The position numbers and the translations under genes were made by a program. The notes below the pieces were generated by a model that saw only the letters and a program-made list of their open reading frames with translations, did no database searches and had not been told where the DNA came from. DNA of 64,000 bases from Cephalotus follicularis (Eukaryota > Streptophyta > Magnoliopsida > Oxalidales > Cephalotaceae), in the NCBI GenBank assembly GCA_001972305.1, contig BDDD01001592.1, positions 149,755-213,754 of the forward strand. Reading direction: 5' to 3'. This document shows positions 38,487 through 50,453 of this stretch, one piece after another. Each line of letters begins with the position of its first letter. The stretch's first letter is position 1.

Positions 38487-41435
38487 TTAGGAAAGATTTT
38501 GCATACCTAGCTCTCTCCGCAAAGTGCAGAAACGTTCGTTGTCCAGCGGCTTTGTGAAAATATCTGCAACTTGATTTAAAGTGTCAATATACTCAAGAAA
38601 TATATCACACTTTTCAACATGATCTCTAAGAAAGTGATGTCTAATTTCAATGTGTTTAGACTTAGTCTGTTGAACGGGGTTTCTACTTAAGTTAATAGCA
38701 CTAGTATTGTCACATTTAATACACACATTGCTAATGCTAATTCTGAAATCGCAAAGTTGTTGCTTAAGCCACAAGACTTGAGCACAACAACTTCCCGCCG
38801 CAACATATTAGACTTCGGTGGTGGATAGAGCTACACTATTTTGTTTCTTGGAAAACCAAGATATTAAAGAGTTACCTAGAAATTGGCAAGTGCCACTAGT
38901 ACTCTTTCTATCCAATTTGCAACCACCATAGTCGGCATCGGAATAAGCGTGCAAGTTAAACAACGAATCATGTGAATAAAACAATCCTAATAGTGGTGTG
39001 TATGCAAGATATCTAAAAATTCGCTTAACCGCGGTTAAGTGAGACTCTCTAGGTGATGATTGATATCTAGCACAAAGACACACACTAAACATTATATCTG
39101 GTCTACTTGCGGTTAAGTAAAGAAGAGATTCTATCATGCTTCTATATAACTTTTGATCTACCTCTTTACCATTTTCATCCTTGTCGAGTTTTGTTGCAAT
39201 GCTCATCGGTGTCTTGCAAGGCTTTGAGTTCTCCATTCCAAATCTTTTGAGTAGATCCTTTGTATATTTGGATTGGTTGATGAAGGTTCCTTCATTTCCT
39301 TGTTGGATTTGAAATCCAAGGAAATATTTGAGCTCCCCCATCATGCTCATTTCGAATTCACCTTGCATAGTGTTAGCAAACTCAACACAAAGAGAATCGT
39401 TAGTAGAACCAAAAATAATGTCATCCACATATATTTGAACAATAAGAATATCATTAAATTTAGTTTTAACAAAAAGAGTTTTATCCACTAAGCCTCTTTT
39501 GAAATCATTTTCCAAGAGAAATTTTGAAAGTCTTTCATACCAAGCTCTTGGTGCTTGCTTTAAACCATAGAGTGCTTTAGAAAGCTTAAAAACATGATTG
39601 GGAAAATGCACGTTTTCAAAACCCGGAGGTTGTTTAACATAAACTTCCTCATTTATTATGCCATTTAAAAATGCACTTTTAACATCCATTTGATGCAATT
39701 TAAAACCTTTAAAACAAGCAAAGGCCATTAACAATCTAATTGCTTCTAATCTAGCTACCGGAGCAAAGGTTTCATCATAGTCAATACCTTCCTCTTGACT
39801 ATAACCTTGTGCAACTAATCTAGCTTTATTCCGAATAACTAACCCATCTTCATTCATTTTATTTCTAAAAATCTATTTTGTGCCAATGATGGATTGATTT
39901 TTAGGCCTAGGAACTAGTGACCAAACATTACTCTTATCAAATTGGTTTAGTTCATCTTGCATAGCCATAATCCAATAATCATCATTCAAGGCATCTAAAA
40001 TATTTTTGGGTTCGATATTGGAAATAAAAGCTACATTATCTTTCTCAATTTCACCATCTTCATTGTTGATGTCCAAACTTTCCAATTGCTCCAAAATACC
40101 TACATCATCAACAACATCTCCCTTTCTCGGAGCACAATTAGACTCTTCAAATAAAACATGAATTGACTCTTCAATAATCAATGTTCTCTTATTAAACACC
40201 CTATATGCCTTAGAATTTAAAGAATAGCCTAGAAATATTCCTTCATCACTTTTGGCATCAAATTTTCCAAGGTTATCTTTTCCATTATTTAAAACGAAAA
40301 CTTTGCAACCAAAAGGTCTCAAGTGACTAACACTTGGTTTTGTTTCATTGAAAAGTTCATAAGGGGGTTTCTTTAAAATGGATCTAATCATGACTCTATT
40401 TATTATATAGCATGCGGTATTCACGGCTTCCGCCCAAAGATATTTTGGCAAGTTATTTTCGCAAAGCATGGTTCTCCCCATTTCTTCTAGGGTTCTATTC
40501 CTCCTCTCAACAACACCATTTTGTTGAGGAGTTCTAGGAGCCGAGAAGTTATGGTGAATACCTAGTTCATTACAAAAAGTTTCAAAACCAAGGTTTTCAA
40601 ATTCTTTGCCGTGATCACTACGTATGCTAACAATAGATAGACTCTTTTCGTTTTGAATACGTCTACCAAAATTAACAAAGGAATCTAAGGCATCACTCTT
40701 CAAAGCTAAGAAAATAACACAAGTAAACCTAGAATAATCATCGACAATAACTAATCCATATTGTTTACCACCAAGACTTAAAGTTCTAGTTGGTTCAAAC
40801 AAATCAATGTGTAATAATTGTAAAATGCGAGTAGTTGAAACAATATTTTTAGCTTTAAAAGATGTTCTAGTTTGTTTGCCTTGTGCACAAACATCACACA
40901 ACTTATCATTTTCAAATTTCATTTTAGGCAAACCAACAACTAAATCTTTTCTAGAAAGTTTGGCAAGGACATCCATGCTAGCATGGCCTAACCTTCTATG
41001 CCAAAGCCATTTGTCATTAGTATTAGCATTAAAACACACATCTTTTGAAAACATTTCTTTTAGATAAACTACATACACATTGCCTTGTCTATGACCAACA
41101 AACTTTACAATATTGGTGCAAGAATCAATAATGTGACAAAGTGAGGACTCAAAATTAACTTTGTAACATTTATCACATAATTGACTAACACTAAGTAAAT
41201 TATGCTTAAGGCCTACAAAATAAGACACATTTTCAATTAAGGTAGAAAAATTGTTACCAATTGAACCAATGCCACAAATATTGGCCTTGTTGTTATCCCC
41301 AAAGGTAACCTTTACTCCATCAACTTCTTTAAGATAGATGAAGAGGCTTTTGTCACCCGTCATGTGCTTAGAGCACCCGCTATCCACATACCAAGGTTGC
41401 TCATCTTTGTGGTTTGCCCGCAAGCATTGTTCCAC
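38487..41435 (-). pseudogene. pol: Sirevirus pol, copy 2, nearly intact
   Basis: It encodes the aspartic protease (D-S-G in WYVDSGCSKHMTG), the integrase HHCC finger and DDE triad (HIDLFEP, RSDHGKEF, QQNGVVERRN), reverse transcriptase with intact YVDD, and RNase H ending ELGMQNLS at 38487. Only two stops are seen: a TAG in place of Trp near 39870 (before IFRNKMNE) and a TAA near 38806 in the RNase H motif LSTTEAEY. The first is one transition away. It lies in the +1 frame relative to gag, which overlaps it at 41401-41435. It retains the RT segment deleted in copy 1, so it is the better reference copy. Confidence 0.92.
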
Positions 41436-41816
41436 CTACAAAAACATTAAAGGAATTTGATCTTGGTACCCATTGTTTATTGGGTCCTTTGATGTTACTT
41501 TTAGCACTAATAGTTCCCTTGGGAACCCATACTTGTCTAAAAGTAATTGTATCATAAGTTGATGGTCTAGTGTGTGAGTGATGTGAATGTGCAATTCGTC
41601 TAAAACATTTATTTCTTGTATGTCCCAATTTATTACAATAAGTGCAAAGAGGCCTTTTCCTAGCCTTTTTCGATTTAGCCTTAAACTCTAAAGGGGCATA
41701 ACCTATTCCGGTCTTATCTAGGTAAGATCTTTGGCTACTTAGCATCTCTTCTAATTTCTTACTTCCTAATGTGAATTTACTAAAGGATTTTTCTAAATTC
41801 ACATTCTTTTCTCTTA
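41401..41816 (-). pseudogene. gag: Sirevirus gag C-terminal part, copy 2
   Basis: The remnant begins at the deletion junction with the 5' LTR and encodes the coiled-coil and second zinc knuckle (CTYCNKLGHTRNKCF, intact C-C-H-C). It ends at a TGA at 41401 that lies 35 bp inside the pol frame. Copy 1 has the same gag/pol frame relation. Confidence 0.82.
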
Positions 41817-41972
41817 TGTATCTGCATAAACATTCTTGGCACAACTTTGGACAAAGAATCAAGTGAGTAAATGAAGTTATAACTTAAAGAATTATGCATA
41901 CAAGTAATCTACGTTTGTTAATCATCAAAATAACTCATAGTAAACATTTAATAGGGGTGGCAAAGGCCAACA
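41817..41972 (-). mobile_element. 5' LTR fragment of Sirevirus copy 2
   Basis: It contains only the first 156 bp of the LTR, ending at TATGCAGATACA just before the palindrome array, where it is fused to gag. The outer end and the target duplication are intact. Confidence 0.88.
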
Positions 41973-41977
41973 CTTTA

Positions 41978-42956
41978 TATTTTGGCCTTACAATTTTCAG
42001 ACCTAGTTACCCAAGCTTTCTAGTCCCCGTAGGACACTTTGTTTCAAAAGCACTTGAACAACGATACTTAATCTTTACCAGTTCTGATGTGTTCGTAAAC
42101 CAAGTTTCAGGTCTGCCCGGGAAAGTTCTTATGGGTTTGCTGAGCAGGTCTCGTCTGGTCTGTTATATTCTAGACCAGGTCGTCTGAGCTTACAGTCCAC
42201 GTAGGGACACTTATTTCAAAGTGCTCAGTCCAACGAACTTGATCATTGCGAGTTCTTATGGATTCGCCTCTCAAGACACGATATTGTTATGGTCGAGCGT
42301 TGAAATGCTGACCAGTGTTTGCTCAATTTGGAGTCTTATTGCTTCCTTAGAAGACTTTTTGTATGAGTAGTCTTAGGTGCTCCTCAGGGGGAGTCTTGGG
42401 TGCTCCTCTGGTGGGAGTCTTGGATCCTCCTCTGGGGGGAGTCTTTGGCTTGCTCCTCGTGGGGAGGCTTTTGGTGCTCCTCTGGTGGGAGGCTTTATTG
42501 CTCCTCTGGTGGGAGGCTTTAGTTGCTTCTTGATAAAGGGAGTTGATCAGCGGCTATTCAGAGGTTTAAGGACATGAACATTGGACTCTGGTCCCTTGTA
42601 AACTTGAGACTCATAAACTTTGAACACTATTTTTTGATTCAAAAATTGTACTTTATTGAAATTTTTGAATTTGTACAACTTACAAACAACGTTTGATAGC
42701 ATATGTGTCATCAAATTTTGGTCAGAGGATTAATAGCATATGTGTCCTCGGCTTTTGGTCAAAGGATTGATACCATATGTGTCATCGGCTTTTGGTTAGA
42801 GGATCTCCCTGCCCCTCCAGAGTTTCAAGTTTGAATGTTCCCTGACAGGAGATAACTTTCCTCTGCTCTGTAGTCTAGTCATGGCATCATGGTATCGGGT
42901 TCTTAAGACTTTAACCATCATTCATAGCTATAAAGCAACTTTGAACATTCTCTGTT
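41978..42956 (-). other. Spacer of Tat copy 2 with integrase relic and two tandem repeats
   Basis: It is homologous to the post-pol spacer of Tat copy 1 (14451-15240). GAACATTCAAACTTGAAACT (about 42820-42840 on the - strand) matches the integrase end of copy 1, the only pol trace. Repeats: a 24-28 bp unit (TGCTCCTCTGGTGGGAGGCTT type, about six copies, 42378-42535) and a 36-bp unit (three copies, GGATTGATACCATATGTGTC type, 42695-42805). Confidence 0.7.
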
Positions 42957-45900
42957 CTACAGCCCTCCAGAGATAAAGTGAATTACTCCTCTGGGTTGCT
43001 GCTGCTCCTCGGCTTGTTGAGGAGCTTCTTCTCTATACTCCATTCTTTCCTGTGGAGCGTCTCTATCCACATACTTCCTGAGGTGACCTCTGCGAATTAG
43101 GTCCTCAATCTGATTATTTAGGTGCCTACACTCCTCTGTATCGTGCCTGTGGTCACGATGGTACTGTAAAAATTTGTCCACATCCCTCTTCTTCGTCAAA
43201 GATCTCATTGGCGCAGCCCATTGGATGAGGACCTTGTCTTTCTCCACTGCAAGTATCCTGGTACATGTCTCTAGGAGAGGGGCGAAGCTGTTGTAAGTCG
43301 GGATGGGTTCCTCTCCCCTTGGTGACCCATCCCTCTTGGAGAGCTTGTGTCTGAGGTCATCCCTGTGGAGCTCAGACCTCTCCTTCCTCTTCTCTTCCTT
43401 CCTGGGAGCATTTCGTGAATGCTCCCCTTTCTCCACCTGATGACCTGTCCAGGATATTTTTTGTTTCCTTACTGCCATTCCCTCCTCGGCATTGATATAC
43501 CTTTCTGCTCTTCTCAGCAGGTCCTCCATATCCACCGCGGGCTTCTTCAGCAGAGAGAAAGTGAAGGGGGAGTCGTTCTTCAGCCCACTATTCAGAGCTG
43601 CTAATGCAAAGGACAGCTCCAGGTCTTTCACTGTGAGAGACTCCTTGTTGAATCTGGTGAGGTAGTCTCTTAATGATTTATCTCTCCCCTGCACCACGTT
43701 AATCAAATGGGTTGAGTTCCTTCTTTGCGTGGTGCTGTTGAGGAACTTGGTGACGAACAGTTGGGCAAACTGCTCAAAATTCTCCACCAAACCCTTTGTC
43801 AGGGTAGAATACCACGACTGGGCTGCTCCAGTCAGTGTTGCTGGGAATCCTCGATAAAGTGTGGCATCAAAGGTTTGGTGCACTAGCATGATTTGGATGT
43901 AGGTACGCACATGTTGGATGGGATCCGTGGACCCATCATACTGCTGGAGACTTGGGAACCAGAATCCACTAGGGACACGCTCCTTCATTATCTCGGATGT
44001 GAAGGGGTTAGAACTAATGTTGCGTACCTCAGACAGATATCCCCTTCCATGCTCGGCTGCTTGGAACCTTCGCTCCATATCTATAAGCCTTCTGTTCATT
44101 ACTCGCTTTACATCTTCTAGGTTCCTAGTCCTGCTAGACACATGTGAGTGCCCAGCCAAGGAGGCTGGATGCGCTGACCTATTCCCACGAACTGTCTCGG
44201 TCCTGTGCGATGCATGGGAATGTTCTTGGGCCTCTTCAGCACCCACTGGATGATCTACTTCCATGGGGTCTCGCTCTGGATGCTGGGACTGAGGATCTCT
44301 GTTGTGATCCCGGGCAGTTGAGGACTTTTCCCTCTGAGATGTATTAATCTCAGCTCTCCTCCTCAGGGGTGCATCAAGCCCTGGCCCTCTCCTCGGCAGG
44401 TTTCGCCTTAGTTCTACTCCCAGAGATGTTTGAACCTCTGACCTCGTTGGAGGGTGTCTTGCCCCCCTTGGCGGGTTTCGCCTAGCCCCTTGGGGCTGTT
44501 GGATCTCCAAGATCATCCTGCTTGGACCAGATTGTCCTCAGGCGATTTGCTGAGGAGGCCTGGGTTGGTTCTGGTTGGCCAAACTTGTAAGAGCCCTAAA
44601 TATTACAAACTATTATTATTGAGCTTTGTAATTATTTTCCTTCCTATTGGGCTGGACCCGGATTTTATGAAGTATTTATTTGAGCCTTAATGGAATATAA
44701 TTCGTGACTTTTGGCTTAAGAGATTATTTTCTTCTCTTTGGGCCGGATCTAGATATGGCATGTAATCTTTGGGCCTTAATATGGAAAGTATAAATGGGCC
44801 CAAATGGAAGAGGTTGGCCCAAAGCTTTGTAATGGTCTTCACCCGTGAGAATTGCCTACACAATTCTAGATTCTTCCTTGGTGACTATAAAAAGGGAAAG
44901 GGACCTGGTAAATACACTTTTGGTCATTCTTCTTGCACACATTATCTAGAAAAATCAAAAGAGAAGTGAGAAAGTGGGAGATGGGGTCATATTCTGGCAA
45001 AAGTGTGAGATGAGGACAAGGGGGGATGCTGTCCAAGTGAGCCCAATGCCCCCTACAATTTCTCTTATATAAACCCATTCCTTGGGAACAAGGATTGTGC
45101 AAGGAAGGAGATATTGGCAAGGCTAAAGGTGTGTAGCAGACCCCAGCTGCAAAGAAATCCAGAATTTAGGAAGAAAGTAGGCGATCTTCGTTTCTAACCA
45201 CCTACCAGGTAGGTTGCTCCATGTCTGAGTGCCTACCAGCTTGTGTGTGCGTGCTTGTGTGTTTGTTATGAGTGTTTTCTTATTTGCTTGCTGTCTGTGA
45301 AATTGTGTGTATTTTAATATTATTGTTTGTGTGCAATTGCTATTGTTGATTGTTGTAATTATATTAGTAAAGCTATGGTTGAGCACGTGATCCCTGGCAC
45401 ATGGCGTTAAATATCCCTGTGCACACCAACAGTGCGTCTTGCACCTTGGCGTTGTTACAGAGACGCTATGGGGTGTGCCCGAGCTCCCCTGGCCATGCGT
45501 CCTAGCATGGTTATGTGCCAAGTTCCTCACCGGCAAGCGCCAAGCTCCCCTCGTCGCTGGCGTACCCTGTGTATGCACCCAAGCATGATGCATAATGCCT
45601 AAGCTCCCATGCCAGGCTTGCGCCGAGCTCCTCTGCTAGCGCCTAGGGTGCCAGGAAAAATCAAGTAAACGCCAGGATGGTACACTGGAGGTGAAGCGCT
45701 AGGCTCCTCTACCATGCCTAAGCAGCCATGCCCGAGCTCCTTTGCCCATTCCTGGGGAGCCATGTGCCCGAGGTGGTGTCGCCAGAGGAGCCGTGCCGTG
45801 GTGCCGTACCAGAGGTGTTGAGCAGCCATACCCGAGGAGCCCGAAGTGATGAAGCTGGGGGAGATATGTGCCAAGGTGACAACGCCTGGATGTCACGAGC

Positions 45901-47329
45901 CCGAGGAAGCCACGAGCTGAGGTGGCAACACCTGGGAAGACAGGTATTGAGGCAAAAACGCCAGGGATGCCATGCGTCGTGTGCCAACGCCAGAGGAGCC
46001 GTCCATGGCTCTTCCCTGCCATGCTTGCGTCATGATTCTCCTCTGCCTTCGCCGAGCATGAGACGACGTTAAGTTCTCCCCTGCCAGGATCCAAGCATGC
46101 ACGCCATGCATGCGTTATTCCCTGGAGATATGTCCCCTACATGCGCCCACGAAGAAAAAGGAATTTGATTATGTACAGGCATGCATCCCCGGGCAGGTGA
46201 TAATGGGAAGAATGTTTACGTTGCATGCGCCCTTGCATGTTATGCGCCAAGTAAGGCCCGTATGCGCCATGCATGAATTCTAAATGTGGTATGCCCAGGA
46301 CACGTTAAAAAGAAAGAAATGAGAATAGAAAAGTATATATATTTAGATAAATGTTATCCCAGGCAGGTGAACCCAACTGGGGAGAACTCCGCCAAGCAGG
46401 TGAACCCAAGGGGTGAACTCCGCGAGGCAGGTAATCCTCGGGCGAATCCGCCTAATGGTGAACCTAAAAGTGAATTCCGTCAGAGCTGGTGATCCAAAGG
46501 GTGAACCGCCAGAGCAGGTGAGCAAAGGGAGAATTCCGCTCGACAGGTGAACCTGGAGGAGAATTCTGCGGGCAGGTGAGCCTAAAGGTGAACCTTACAT
46601 ACTGACCAGACCATAGGATGACCGAACTAGACTCCTCTGTAATGTGATTGATATGTATGGTTGAGTAGAGTAGTCCGAGGACAAAGGATGACTTTTATAT
46701 GATGTTTTATGGTATGCACGCATGTATTATATTTTTCTCTTATGCTTTGTATTAGTTGTTTCCTTTGGTATGTGCCCGTATATGTGGTATCCTACACAAC
46801 CCCCAGGGTTGCTGACCCATTCTTTTGAATGGGCCAGGTACAAGAACAGGTAGTGGAGGCACAACACAGCAGCATCAAAGATAAAGTTATAGTAAGTTCC
46901 TCCTCCTCGACAGTGCGTTTTATGATCAGACTTGCAAGGAATAAATTATGTATTTAATTGTTTTATCTGCTGGTTTGTAGCAGTGTATTTTAAATGTATC
47001 GAACTGGGTCTGTATATCCACACATTAAATAATTGGTTTATGTTTATGTTTATTTAAGTTTTAAATTTTTATGGAATTGATTAAAGGAAATGTATGAATT
47101 GCCACGTGTCGAATCGTGGGGCCCAACCCACGGTTCGTGGCTTGACAAAACTAGTGGTCAACAAGTTTATGAGGAGCTCCACTCCCTGGAGCAATTGTGT
47201 GAATTGCTCCCCAGTGATGGGAGCCTGCTCAGCAGTGGCAGCAACCTGTACAGCGGCATGTGGGTTAGTTCCGGTAGCAGCCTGGCTGCCATCAGCTGTA
47301 GAGTGGTTGTTGCTCTTTCTCGGAGGCAT
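42957..47329 (-). pseudogene. gag: Tat-lineage gag, copy 2, split by solo LTR-C
   Basis: The N-terminus (47329-47153, MPPRKSN start) and the main part (44585-42957) are separated by the inserted LTR; the frames match when one target-duplication copy is discounted. A TGA lies near 44538 in the main part. A Retrotrans_gag-type core (AQSWYSTL, FEQFAQLFVTKF, LRDYLTRFNKES) lies near 43900-43600, and a Tat-type zinc-knuckle-like segment (YHRDHRHDTEEC) near 43150 has lost a Cys. It ends at HFISGGL with a TAG and no protease follows. Confidence 0.88.
44586..47147 (+). mobile_element. Solo LTR of family C, copy 3
   Basis: It runs from TGTAAGAGCC to GTGGCTTGACA, 2562 bp, flanked by the perfect duplication AAACT (44581-44585, 47148-47152), and is inserted in the Tat gag. 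It is the full-length reference for the family: AT-rich left part, GC-rich centre (45440-46130), minisatellite (46355-46590) and conserved tail. There is no coding content. Confidence 0.95.
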
Positions 47330-47357
47330 GATTCTTAGTAGCTTTTTGCTGCGTTTT

Positions 47358-47374
47358 TCACAGACGACGTCAAC
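47358..47374 (-). other. Primer binding site of Tat copy 2 (decayed)
   Basis: On the - strand GTTGACGTCGTCTGTG follows the LTR end. It resembles the Tat-type primer site TTGGCGCCGTCTGTGG with changes typical of methylated-cytosine decay. The assigned tRNA is uncertain. Confidence 0.6.
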
Positions 47375-48105
47375 TATTGATGCATAAATCCTTTCCTCAA
47401 CAATATCCTATGTGGAGGACTTTGATTTGTTGAATAAAATGCTGAGATATGCCCGAGAAGAAGATTTGATGGTTGTGATAGTGTTCCCTGCACAGATGAA
47501 CAAACAAGTCGTAGGTCCAGGAGGTTGAACTCTCGGGGACACTCCGACGCTCAAGTTAGACATTGCACAGGAAGTTTAAGGTCTTTTGTCATGTAAAAAT
47601 GACTGACCTGAGATACGTCTTTGATTCTGGTATTTATTGGAGGTGTCTGTAACTGTTTAAGCGTGAATTACGGAGGTGATTGCTGTCCCCCTAAGGAAAT
47701 GCCGAGGATATCGGGATTTCCCTTATCTCCACCTGATTTTACGTTCAGTTGGCTGATATTGAGGAGGTGAATCCCGGGAATATAGCCTGATGCTGCGGCC
47801 CTATTCCATTGTAGGAGTGAGGATCCCGCCTCTTTCTTTATTTGACTTCGAGCCTTTATTATCTTTCCAAACTGCGAATCCCTAGGACATGGGCTGATCT
47901 TAGGGCTATATTCTACTGGGAGGAGAGGGGATCCTCTGACAAATGGCCGAGGACCCCGCCTAGGTCCTTAGTTAGGACTCATGCGATTCCTCTGATCGCT
48001 ACCCACTTGAGCTTTTAAATCTTCTGTGCGTGGAAGCTTTAACAGAGGACACCTGGCAGAGGACATGTGGCAGTTCTGAAATTAAAGTAGTTTTTTCCCA
48101 TATCA
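47375..48105 (-). mobile_element. 5' LTR of Tat copy 2
   Basis: It is 731 bp, pairs with 31456-32207 and ends CCCATATCA before the duplication ATATT. The inner end reads TATTGATG where the other LTR reads TGTTGATG, a single transition in the terminal CA. Confidence 0.92.
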
Positions 48106-48110
48106 ATATT

Positions 48111-48794
48111 AAAGGGTAAAATATATATAGATATTAACATGGATATATTAAAGGGTAAAATATATAGTAGTTCAAAAAAGTATATTTATTAACATATATA
48201 TCTAACAAGTAATCATATAACCTTGTGATGTATCATTTACAATTTTTTTTTTCAGTATTTTAAATTTTCATTTTTAATAAAATTTAATGATCAAATATTG
48301 AAGTATTTGATTGGTAAAAAGATCATGTATATTTTTATTAAATCATTAAATTTTAGTCAGTGATTTAGATTAAAAGTATTGTATACGTGTAACATAAAAG
48401 ATGCTGCAAATGATCCATTTTCATATAACCTTACATAAAACCATAAAGATTGTTTGGTATAATTTAGTATATTTATGAGTTTCTACAAATCACGATGATT
48501 ATTTTAGCATGTCTAAAGTGTGAGAGTTATACATTTCGATGTTTAAGATGTACTGTATACTCAAGAAGTTAAGGATATTTGTTTAATGAAATCTTTGAAA
48601 ATTCTTTTCTAGTTTTTTGGATTCTTTTATCATTTTTTAGAAGTGTTGATAATTCTTGCAAATCTTTAATTTTCTAAAAATCACTTTCCCATAGAATGTG
48701 AGCAATGACTCTAAAATAGTGTAGATATCCTACTCCTACAAAAAGATAAAATTCTTTCTTAATTTTCTAGAAATCCAATATATCTTTATAATTA
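48111..48794. other. AT-rich intergenic DNA
   Basis: This is the right flank of the Tat insertion. It has short ATATATA runs; no gene or terminal repeat is visible. Confidence 0.5.
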
Positions 48795-49138
48795 GGGTAA
48801 AATGTTAATAAACTCTTGTGTTTTAGGGTGGAAGACACTTTAATACCTGAAATTCAAAATGGGCAAAAACATACTTTAACTTAACAGACTTTTATTTTAA
48901 CGTTTATTTACAAACGTTATAGGAATGAGGTATACAGAAATCAAATTATAAAAGAAAAAGTATAAGGGATAGTATAGGAATTATGAAATTATATTAATAG
49001 ATATATTAACGGTAACTTAACGTGATTGATATTATTGTCTTATTTTTTAAGTGTCAGGTGTTAAAAGCATGATTTTGAAACTTTAAGTGCTAAAATGTCC
49101 TCCATCCTAAACCACATGATTTTATTAGTATTTTTTCC
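48795..49138. mobile_element. MITE with about 68-bp imperfect terminal inverted repeats
   Basis: The left end GGGTAAAATGTTAATAAACT and the reverse complement of the right end (GGAAAAAATACTAATAAAAT) match over about 68 bp with mismatches, including shared TTTAGG(G/A)TGGA(A/G)GACA. The flanks are TA on both sides, fitting a mariner-like TA target. It is 344 bp with no coding capacity. Confidence 0.7.
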
Positions 49139-50453
49139 TATATTAAATTATATATATTTAACTAACATAGATAATAATAATAACTATAACATTGAATTCG
49201 ATATTAATATACTTTACTAAGTACTATTAAGAAAAACTATTAAAGCCATACGGTATAATAGTTAACAAATCAGGCCAATGTGCTATTATAATAATAAAAA
49301 ACACTATTATGATATCTAAAAATTAGAGTTTTTTAAAATTAAATTATACTATAGTTTCAGAAATTAATTATAATTTAATTTTTAAATTGGTAACATGTAA
49401 ACGGGCGGAACATAGGTACAACATGCTTTTGTAATATCATTCAACAAAAGTATGGTAATTTATGTTTTAATTTCTTTAAATGAATGTTTCATCTGTTGTA
49501 CTTCATTTAATTTAATTTTTTGATCAAATTTATTTTGAAACTGATAGCTTTTTTTTTTTTCCTTTTTAAGTTACACAAAAAGTAAAAACGGTATGTTGCA
49601 CTTAGACTTAAAATATGTACATATTTTTTAATCTTATCATAAATTTTATATTTTTTTATTAGTGAATTAAGAAAATAAGAAAACTCCAGTAAATTTTGTT
49701 TCAATGACTTACATTATTTTGTTTATATCAGACTCATTATTAGTATTTATGAATTTATTTAATTTCGAGTCTTTAGGTTTTTTGATCTTATATGATTTTT
49801 TATTATTATATATATCGGACTCGTATTATATATGAATTTTATTAAACATTTTTTTGATTGATTTTTAATTGAACCAGTTAGAAATATATGATATTTAATA
49901 AAAATTGACAATTTCCTGACAATAAAAACAATTAACCAATCATAAAAATTATGTAATTTAATATATCTATAATCAGAACTTGTATCTATTACTTATTTTT
50001 TTTTATATATATATCAAAATTATGACTTTTTTATTTATTAAAGAGTTCTTTTTTTCAATTCTTGGAATTCCCTTCCTCACTGAACTAGATTCAATCCGCA
50101 ACATACACCCATCAACAAAAGAATTAATTATTCTTTTTATGTGCATTGTTCCTTCTAAAACTGAATAAAGTACACCACTGTTACGTTCCAATTCTGTCGT
50201 CTCTATTCTCTACAGTGCAAAATAACTGGAAAAAAAAAAAAACCGACTACCGCCCCCATTAATACACAGTTATGATTGTGTTTTTATAGGTAACATCTTA
50301 GAGGTTTGTCCATAGTAAAGACTATACAAAAATGTGTCCCTTCTTCAAGCGTGCATGTTCTTTGCAATGAAAGAAGGATAACTAATCACCATAGGAAGGA
50401 GTGAGTAATCCTTGGAAGTTCATGCAAATTGGTAGAAAGGATTATATTGTACT
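49139..50453. other. AT-rich intergenic DNA, including the 3' flank of the glycosyltransferase gene
   Basis: No gene is supported. The last few hundred bases probably hold the 3' UTR of the gene on the - strand. Confidence 0.5.

Larger units (their letters stand above)
35403..41972 (-). mobile_element. Sirevirus-type Ty1/copia retrotransposon, copy 2
   Basis: It is inserted in Tat copy 2 with the perfect duplication CTTTA (35398-35402, 41973-41977), 6570 bp. On the - strand it has the first 156 bp of the 5' LTR, then a direct join into the middle of gag, then pol, the extra ORF, polypurine tracts and a full 3' LTR. Since both termini and the duplication are present, the 5' deletion (LTR remainder, primer site, gag start) happened after or during insertion. 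It is the same family as 2296-13028. Confidence 0.92.
31456..48105 (-). mobile_element. Tat-lineage Ty3/gypsy element, copy 2: gag plus antisense gene, no pol
   Basis: Both LTRs (47375-48105 as 5', 31456-32207 as 3') and a perfect duplication ATATT (31451-31455, 48106-48110) define a complete insertion of 16.65 kb. Removing the nested Sirevirus (35403-41972) and solo LTR-C (44586-47147) leaves about 7.5 kb. Its order is LTR, primer site, gag, a short relic of the integrase end (about 42815-42840), spacer, antisense gene, polypurine tract, LTR. Protease, RT, RNase H and most of integrase are missing. This resembles non-autonomous gag-only elements (TR-GAG type) that depend on a full relative. 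Confidence 0.9.

Noticed and set aside
45599-46111. Open frames of up to 131 codons on both strands of LTR-C copy 3
   Set aside because: GC-rich LTR core with frames that do not correspond to those in copies 1 and 2.
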